Shown here: positions 58,639-64,000 of the stretch, in pieces
Layout: each line of letters starts with the position of its first letter
How positions within the stretch are numbered: position 1 is the first letter of the stretch
Origin: Sphaerosporella brunnea
Lineage: Eukaryota > Ascomycota > Pezizomycetes > Pezizales > Pyronemataceae
Direction: 5' to 3'
Length of the DNA stretch: 64,000 nucleotides
Assembly: GCA_008704415.1 (NCBI GenBank)
Contig: VXIS01000145.1
Location: 1-64,000, forward strand
Notes under the pieces: model-generated
Databases searched by the model: none
Seen by the model: the letters and a program-made list of their open reading frames with translations, nothing else
What the model was told of the DNA's origin: nothing
Position numbers and translations under genes: made by a program

Positions 58639-58920
58639 CCGTATTATCACGGTAATGAGACAATTTCACCAGCGCCGAAGTATACTGACACGTACTGTTC
58701 AGCGGGCAGCAAAGCTGGATGGAAAGTGTTTTGATGCAAGCTGAAGTAGGAAGCCGTGACGTGAAAAGTCAAAAAGACGTCAATGCGACGAAGACGCTGG
58801 AGATAAGGTGGAGACGGGGAAGAGCGAGTGGTCTCCATCTCCCCGCTCTGTTTAAGGTTTTACTGACTACCACCAGCCGAGCACTGTTCAAGCACGTCGC
58901 TTCCAACCGCCTCTCACACA
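58639..58920 (-). mobile_element. Truncated MITE copy, opposite orientation
   Basis: Left end CCGTATTATCACGGTAATGA matches the terminus of the element at 59170-59551 with a few changes, and the interior matches that element read in reverse up to about 58920. The second terminus is missing. It lies between the protease-like and RNase-H-like pieces of the retroelement remnant. Confidence 0.7.
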
Positions 58921-59169
58921 TCCAGCTCTTTCCGATGATCAAGTCATAGCAGCCCTTCAGGTCGTAAACAGTGTACCAGCCGCTAACATCCACTGTGTTT
59001 CCCTTTTCTCTGCGGATAGTGGCATTTTATAGGTAGACCTGCCACCGCTCTTGCTCTCTTCCTTGTCTATCCGCTGTTGTGACTTTTATTGTTCCACATA
59101 GTTTTAGAGTCAGTCCCAATTTTGCCGCAAACTTTTTGTCAATATAGCAGTGCAACGCTCCGTTGTTTA

Positions 59170-59551
59170 CCGTATTATCCCGGTAATAAGGCAATTTCGC
59201 CGGCGCCGAAGTATACTTACACGTACCGTCCAGCGGGCAGTGAAGCTGTGTGAGAGGCGGTCGGAAGCGGAAGCGACGTGCTTGGACAGTGCTCGACCGG
59301 TGGTGGCCAGTAAAACCTTGAACAGAGCGGGGAGATGGAGACCGCGGCGACTGCCTGAGCGCTCGCTCTTCCCCGTCTCCACCTTGTCTCCAGCTTCTTC
59401 GTCGCATTGACGTCTTTTTGACTTTTCACATTGCGTCTTCGCACTCCAGCTCGCGTCGAAACACTTCCCATCCAGCTTCACTGTCCGCTGAATGGTACGT
59501 GTCAGTATACTTCGGCGCCGGCGAAATTGCCTTATTACCGGGATAATACGG
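59170..59551 (+). mobile_element. 382-bp TA-flanked MITE inside the retroelement
   Basis: Perfect inverted ends begin CCGTATTATCCCGGTAATAA and continue for about 47 bases (AAGGCAATTTCGCCGGCGCC, then GAAGTATAC), with good similarity for some 20 more. TA flanks both ends (59168-59169 and 59552-59553). Taking out the element with one TA brings the protease-region frame of the surrounding retroelement back into register, which supports a real insertion. No coding capacity for a transposase. Confidence 0.85.
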
Positions 59552-61116
59552 TATTAGGTTGTATGATGAGCGAGTTTTGCCGTTTACAGTTTCCACTTTG
59601 CCTTTAAAACGCAACAAATCTGAATGTATGTCTGTGAGATTCAACGCATTGAATTTGGTTAGGTACAAGTGGGCCGCTTTCGGTAGCTCAGTAGAGGGAC
59701 GCTCAATCACCTCTACAATCTGTCTTTTCCCTCCTCTTCATCACTACTGCTCATAGACTCTTCGTATCCTTTGACTTCTTTTCAACCGTCTCCGTGCACT
59801 ACTGTCTTGGCAACGCAACATCACCTTTGAACCCTTTTGGTTTTCCAGACCATTCTCAATCGATCCTTCAAACTCTCTAACATCTACTTACATCTATTAA
59901 ATTGTTTACTTTTGTATTATATCTAATAGCTTGCTTATTATCACTCAGACATAATGCAAGAATTATATAAATTGTGCTGCTTACACTCCAATACCAGTTC
60001 TTTAACTTGTCCTACTCACATTTTTGGTTTCTGCCGATTTGTGAAGAGTGACAAACTCCGTGCGAGATGCACATGCGTGATTCGAGTGCTCTTACATGAA
60101 TGGGGGCTGTGACACGATCCCGCGACAACTACCCTAACCCTTCACACACCCTGAAATCACATGTTCTCCACAATCCCACCCCCTAAAACGGCAAATTCTT
60201 CAGCGGCACCATCACGCAGATAAGAAACTGTCAACTCTGCTTCCGCTCTGCCAGCATCGATCATCCCTCCCCTTGCTTCCTTCCTCTCGCTCCCTTCCCT
60301 GATGACATGTACCCGCAAACTCCGTTTCCAAGGGCATCCCTTCTCCCCCAGCGAGTATGTAGGCGAGCAGCGCAGGATCCTTGCCGTGTTCGTCATAGCG
60401 GCTGGGTCCAACAGCACGGACCGACGCCGCGGACCCCACCTTCGCTCGCGACCCACCCCTCACTGCCAGTGGCTGATGTAGAATCGACATAAGTAACTAA
60501 GTACTAAGTATCCCCACCAGTTGTCACCAGCAGCTCCCTCCGCAATTACAGTGGAAGCACTTCGGCTGGGAAACACCCCATTTGTTTCTCGAGAGTGTGC
60601 ACGGTGCAGAGCGCAGCAGCAGCACGCATACGTAACTGAAGCGCTCTGGCCACTCACAGCTGTCTTGCTCACAAGCAGATACACAACGTAAACAATATTT
60701 CACGCCCACAAAGCAGGGCCTGGAGAACTAGGCCCCGTCAGCTGTGCGCGGTGTGCTTTGCTTAGCACCCCCCTCCAGCATGTGCCTATCCACAAGTGTT
60801 CAGCCGTTTTGGCTGTTTGCGTCCCATCCTACAAATATCGAGGCCAACGAGGGGTCCTTACCCGTAACCCTCATAACCCCACCAACCCAACCCCAGCACA
60901 CCATTACCAAACCACCACCTCCTCCTCCCCCCCCCCCCATCACCCTCAACCCCCCGCCCCGACAACAACTGCATCAAGCCTGCGCACGCGATAATCCATC
61001 GTCGTCTCCTACCAGACGTCCCCACCCCCAGTTACGAACATCACTCTCGCCGCGGACCCGCTGCAAGCCAAAACTCCCATCCCGATCTGATACAACTTCC
61101 ATAACTCCACCGCAAG

Positions 61117-61826
61117 ATGTCCGCTGCCGATCCTCCAGTATCTAAGAAGCCCGTGGACACTTCTGAAGCACCCGCCGAGGATGCAGCCGTGAAGGTACGC
61201 GCATGATCATCGGCGTCAATGCTACCGGCGTTGCTATTGACACGGTCGAACCTCCAAATATAACTTCTTTGACACTGATATTGACATTGCCACGTCTACA
61301 CAGATCGCCACCGTTGGCGCCGTCGATGTATCCGACTTCATCGACCTAGAAACGTTCGAGCAGATCCGCGAGATGGATGACGACGATAGCGATGAGTTCA
61401 GTTGTGCTATCGTGGGTGGCTTTTTGGACCAGGCCGAGGAGACGTTCATCAAGATGGAAGCGGCACTGTCAGTAACCCCCAGCTCTCTGCCCAAACCCCT
61501 ATTCTCTAGATAGAACATATTGCTGAAGCCATGGATCCTTTCCATTTGCGAGCCATAGGAAGGCCGGAGATCTTGACCAGCTGTCATCCTTGGGCCATTT
61601 CCTCAAGGGATCATCCGCAACTCTGGGCCTTATCAAGGTCAAAGATTACTGTGAAACGATCCAGCACTTAGGCTCAAACAAGGACGACACAGGCCACGTG
61701 GGGCCGGACCACAAAGAGTGTTTGAGCAAAATCAAAAATGCGTTGGCCGAAATGAAAATCGAATACAAACGGGTCAGGGTGTACTTCTACAAGATCTACC
61801 CGATCTTAGATGATGGATCACGATGA
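61117..61826 (+). CDS. Histidine phosphotransfer protein Ypd1
   Basis: The HPt intermediate of the multistep phosphorelay that links hybrid histidine kinases to response regulators and the HOG stress MAP-kinase route. It shuttles between cytosol and nucleus. Three exons, 61117-61194, 61304-61467 and 61559-61826, give 169 aa, matching fungal Ypd1 size. The four-helix HPt fold is visible: DFIDLETFEQIREMDDDD, FSCAIVGGFLDQAEETF, KAGDLDQLSSLGHFLKGSSA with the phospho-acceptor His94, then GLIKVKDYCETIQHLG and a final helix. The first exon encodes a poorly conserved acidic tail (MSAADPPVSKKP). It is preceded by a C-rich leader. Confidence 0.94.
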
Positions 61827-63078
61827 TTTTTGGAGGCAATGCATGGCCAAAGTGAGGGAAGGAAGCATGGAAGCTAGTCACGACTGTTAGCTGCCGCCGT
61901 GTTTCCTTTTTTTCGCTTTTCCATGGCGTTCTCTCGGATGGTTTTCTTCTGTTGCTGTTTTCCTATCTTTTCACGTTCCTTTTTCGCACTGGTTATCGTT
62001 GCTTCTGTTTATCTTGAATCCTCGGGTTTTCTTTGTATCATGAAGTGCTCTGTTCAGAGAGAAAGTTGGATCTGGTGCATCATTTCCTAATGTTTCCATG
62101 GTTTCACTCATACTGCTGAACTTGTTTTTTTGCTTTTCTCTTGATGGGCTTCTACTTTTCTCACCCCTGCCCCTCCCCCCCCCCCCCATCAATCCTCTGC
62201 GCTGTAACTATCATACCTTACTGTCCCCGCACCAACACCACTCGTCTCCTCCCCTCCGTTTCTCCACTTTTTTTTTCTTCTTTCTTTTTCTTTTTCTTTT
62301 TCTTTTAATCGAGTCGATTGATGAGGCTTGCATTGTTGTCTAAGGTAGACTTGACCTTTGATTTGTCTGTCATTTTTTTTTTTTGTTCTTTTTTTTCGGA
62401 TCAGTGTTAGGGATGATAGGAAAATATGTGAATACGTTCGTTTCTTTCCCTTCTCTGTAAGATATTTTCGTGGCTTTTCGTGTAAAGCAACAGTTTTTTC
62501 GAGTGATCATGGTATCTACAAGGTATGTTGGTAGATATTTTACCCCTCTTTATGCAACTTCCTATAATATTCATTGTTCAGTGATGGTCGGGGAGATATC
62601 AATACTGCCGTCGCGTAACGGTTGTGGTATGTTATCGAAGGAAACTCGGGCTCGGGATGCCCCCTGGATTCGGGCGGGGAATTTTTTGTCGGGTTCGGGG
62701 GAGGATCTCACGATGTGGGTGTCGGGATTCTCCTACATAGATGGGTCATGGCTTATGGCTCGAGCGAGCTCGTGCACGCTTTCGGACCCGTACACACAGA
62801 TGAGAGTTTGAGGCTTGAGGCTTGAGGTTTTGGGCGGGGGGGGGGACCATGGCGCCGCCGCCGACCGAGCCGGAATACGTGCCGATACAGCATGTAGACA
62901 GCTGACATCTTTTGTTTCGTTCCAGCCAGCCAGCCAGTAGACAGTACTCGGGTACAGCCAAAAGTCAGGCACCCTTCCTAAAACGGTAGTGAGCCCGAGT
63001 GATTAGATGCTTAAAACACATGAGGGACAAAAGTCGAGCACCTTATTACTCTAATATGATATTGCATTGCCTCCAGCA
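61827..63078. other. 3' flank of YPD1 and intergenic region
   Basis: T-rich 3' region with C runs at about 62167-62187 and a CTTTTT/TTC pyrimidine tract at 62267-62308. No gene is supported. The sequence from 62941 (ACAGTACTCGGGTACAGCC) may be the terminal repeat of the neighbouring Tc1-type element, since it is preceded by TA at 62938-62939. The other terminus lies outside the window. Confidence 0.45.
62267..62308. repeat. Pyrimidine microsatellite
   Basis: Low-complexity tract of CTTTTT/CTT units, T-rich on the plus strand, in the 3' flank of the YPD1 gene. Confidence 0.8.
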
Positions 63079-64000
63079 TCAATCCAGACGTTCTTCGGCG
63101 ATCGCATCCCATAATGTCGTCACACAAATCTGCAAGTCCGCTTCATTGCTCACTCTGTCAAATATCTCTCCTAGCTCAGTCTCAATATCCGCCCACAAAC
63201 ATTCAATCGGTTTCAAGTCGGGAGATTGTGCTGGCCACTGAATGACATCTATCTCGTTGAGAGCCTGATAATCCTTGGCCTGTCCCTTGTGCCCCGGTGC
63301 CCCGTCTTCAACAACCTTTGACCGCCCATATTCTTCAGCAGAGATGCCAAAAGGGAACCAGATGTGGTGCCATCACTTGTTCCACGTAAAGCTGAGAGTT
63401 GACTTTCGCTTTGCCGGGTATCCAAACAAGAGAGGACTTTAGATTTCCACAGAAAGCTCCCCAAGCCATCCTGCTCACGGGTCCTTGTTCAAAAGTTTCG
63501 TCCACGCAGTCGGTATGATATTCTTCGTCCGCGGTGCGTATAACCCACGATCTATGGCCGAAACCGGAGGTAGAAACCGGAGGTAGAAAACGTCGACTCG
63601 TCTGTCCAAATCACTCGCTTCCACTCCTCGTAAGTCCAATGAAGGTGTGCTTGACACCACTCGACACATTTGGGCTTATTCGCGGAATGAATGTTGAACT
63701 TCTTCTTGGGGACCCGTTTATGATAACCCATTTCAGCCATGACCCTTCTAACAGTTTTCGCTGAGCAGGCGTAGCCCATCTCAGCCACAATCGCTTCCCA
63801 GGTAAGCCGTCGAGTTTGCGCGTCGCGGGTCACAAAAGCAACCGATTTACGCGGGGTCTGCCGGTTCGGGTTCGATTCGACGTGGTTCCGTTAGCTTTGG
63901 CACCCCGATAGATCGTCTCATTTAGCTTTTTTTGACTAGTTACCTTTTGGACCGTGTGTCGGTTAATGTTTGGCCTACGACCTATTTCGGTCCACAATGC
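63079..64000 (-). pseudogene. Decayed Tc1/mariner transposase, cut by window edge
   Basis: Read from the right edge leftward: a helix-turn-helix piece (LWTEIGRRPNINRHTVQKV), a GRPR hinge followed by a frame change, a second DNA-binding part (RRLTWEAIVAEMGYACSAKT and VRRVMAEMGYHKRV), and the first catalytic Asp in VIWTDESTF. After more frame changes comes the C-terminal catalytic region IQWPAQSPDLKPIECLW, which has the second Asp and the final Glu of the DDE triad. A stop at 63079 ends the frame (TTLWDAIAEERLD). At least two frameshifts make it inactive. The N-terminal start is outside the window. Confidence 0.85.

Larger units (their letters stand above)
58350..59720 (-). mobile_element. Decayed Ty3/gypsy-type retroelement fragment
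   Basis: Minus-strand pieces of a pol gene in order: at about 59552-59710 a pre-protease piece (FKGKVETVNGKTRSSY), at 58940-59169 an aspartic-protease-like piece (LHCYIDKKFAAKLGLTLKLC and YDLKGCYDLIIGKSWM), and at 58369-58638 an RNase-H-like piece (DDSVLHSVVFFFKKH and KIYNKEMMAIVCTFEKWRP). The reverse transcriptase core is missing, stops interrupt the frames and no LTR is recognised. Two copies of a MITE lie within it, at 58639-58920 and 59170-59551. Confidence 0.72.
58085..61116. other. Intergenic region occupied by retroelement remains
   Basis: 58350-59720 is covered by a decayed gypsy-type element with MITE insertions (listed separately). 59720-61116 holds no supportable gene. The stretch from about 60860 to 61116 is C-rich and pyrimidine-rich, typical of a fungal promoter and leader, and belongs to the YPD1 gene. 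Confidence 0.5.

Overview
The window looks like nuclear DNA of a filamentous ascomycete (Pezizomycotina). Most genes are split by introns of about 50-120 bp with GT..AG borders, the genes face both ways with no operons, and the recognisable products are typical fungal ones: SDA1, PRM1, YPD1, an IES2-like INO80 subunit, MGS1/WRNIP1, a PSP1-domain protein and a fungal cytochrome P450. I found no rRNA or CRISPR array and could not confirm any tRNA gene. Exon borders were worked out by hand from reading frame, splice signals and family conservation. For every multi-exon model the exon lengths sum to a multiple of three.

Layout. 1-4066: no confident gene, one transposon remnant. 4067-19831: gene-dense block with SDA1 (ribosome biogenesis), a tiny five-exon B12D/MLRQ-like protein divergent from it, a small RRM protein, a large GH63-like glycosidase of nine exons, a coiled-coil orphan, a short orphan, a RasGEF and, directly upstream of it on the same strand, a Ras-like GTPase-domain protein. 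19832-26214: gene-poor, with minisatellites, relic ORFs and a hAT-like non-autonomous element. 26215-28920: PSP1-domain protein. 28921-38672: nearly 10 kb without a supportable gene, holding at least four miniature inverted-repeat elements, one nested inside another. 38673-40862: a lone cytochrome P450. 41497-41619: a 40-codon fragment beginning like ribosomal protein uS8 (Rps22). 43009-58084: second gene-dense block with a Ser/Pro-rich orphan, a cyclin and an RCC1-like protein sharing a 99-bp divergent promoter, PRM1 (cell fusion), a kynurenine aminotransferase-like enzyme, MGS1/WRNIP1 (replication-fork maintenance), an Ada-type zinc/HTH protein and the IES2-like subunit (chromatin remodelling). 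58350-59720: decayed Ty3/gypsy-type retroelement carrying two copies of a TA-target MITE. 61117-61826: YPD1 phosphorelay protein. 63079-64000: decayed Tc1/mariner transposase cut by the window edge.

Functional themes. The conserved blocks carry housekeeping functions. MGS1, the Ada-like protein and the IES2-like subunit lie within 5 kb and all concern DNA or chromatin, but they are separate transcription units and I infer no cluster. The accessory stretches are shaped by small DNA transposons. No complete undescribed system is evident. The strongest points for a second look are the nested transposon structures, the GTPase/RasGEF tandem that may be one gene, and the micro-exon gene at 6708-7286.
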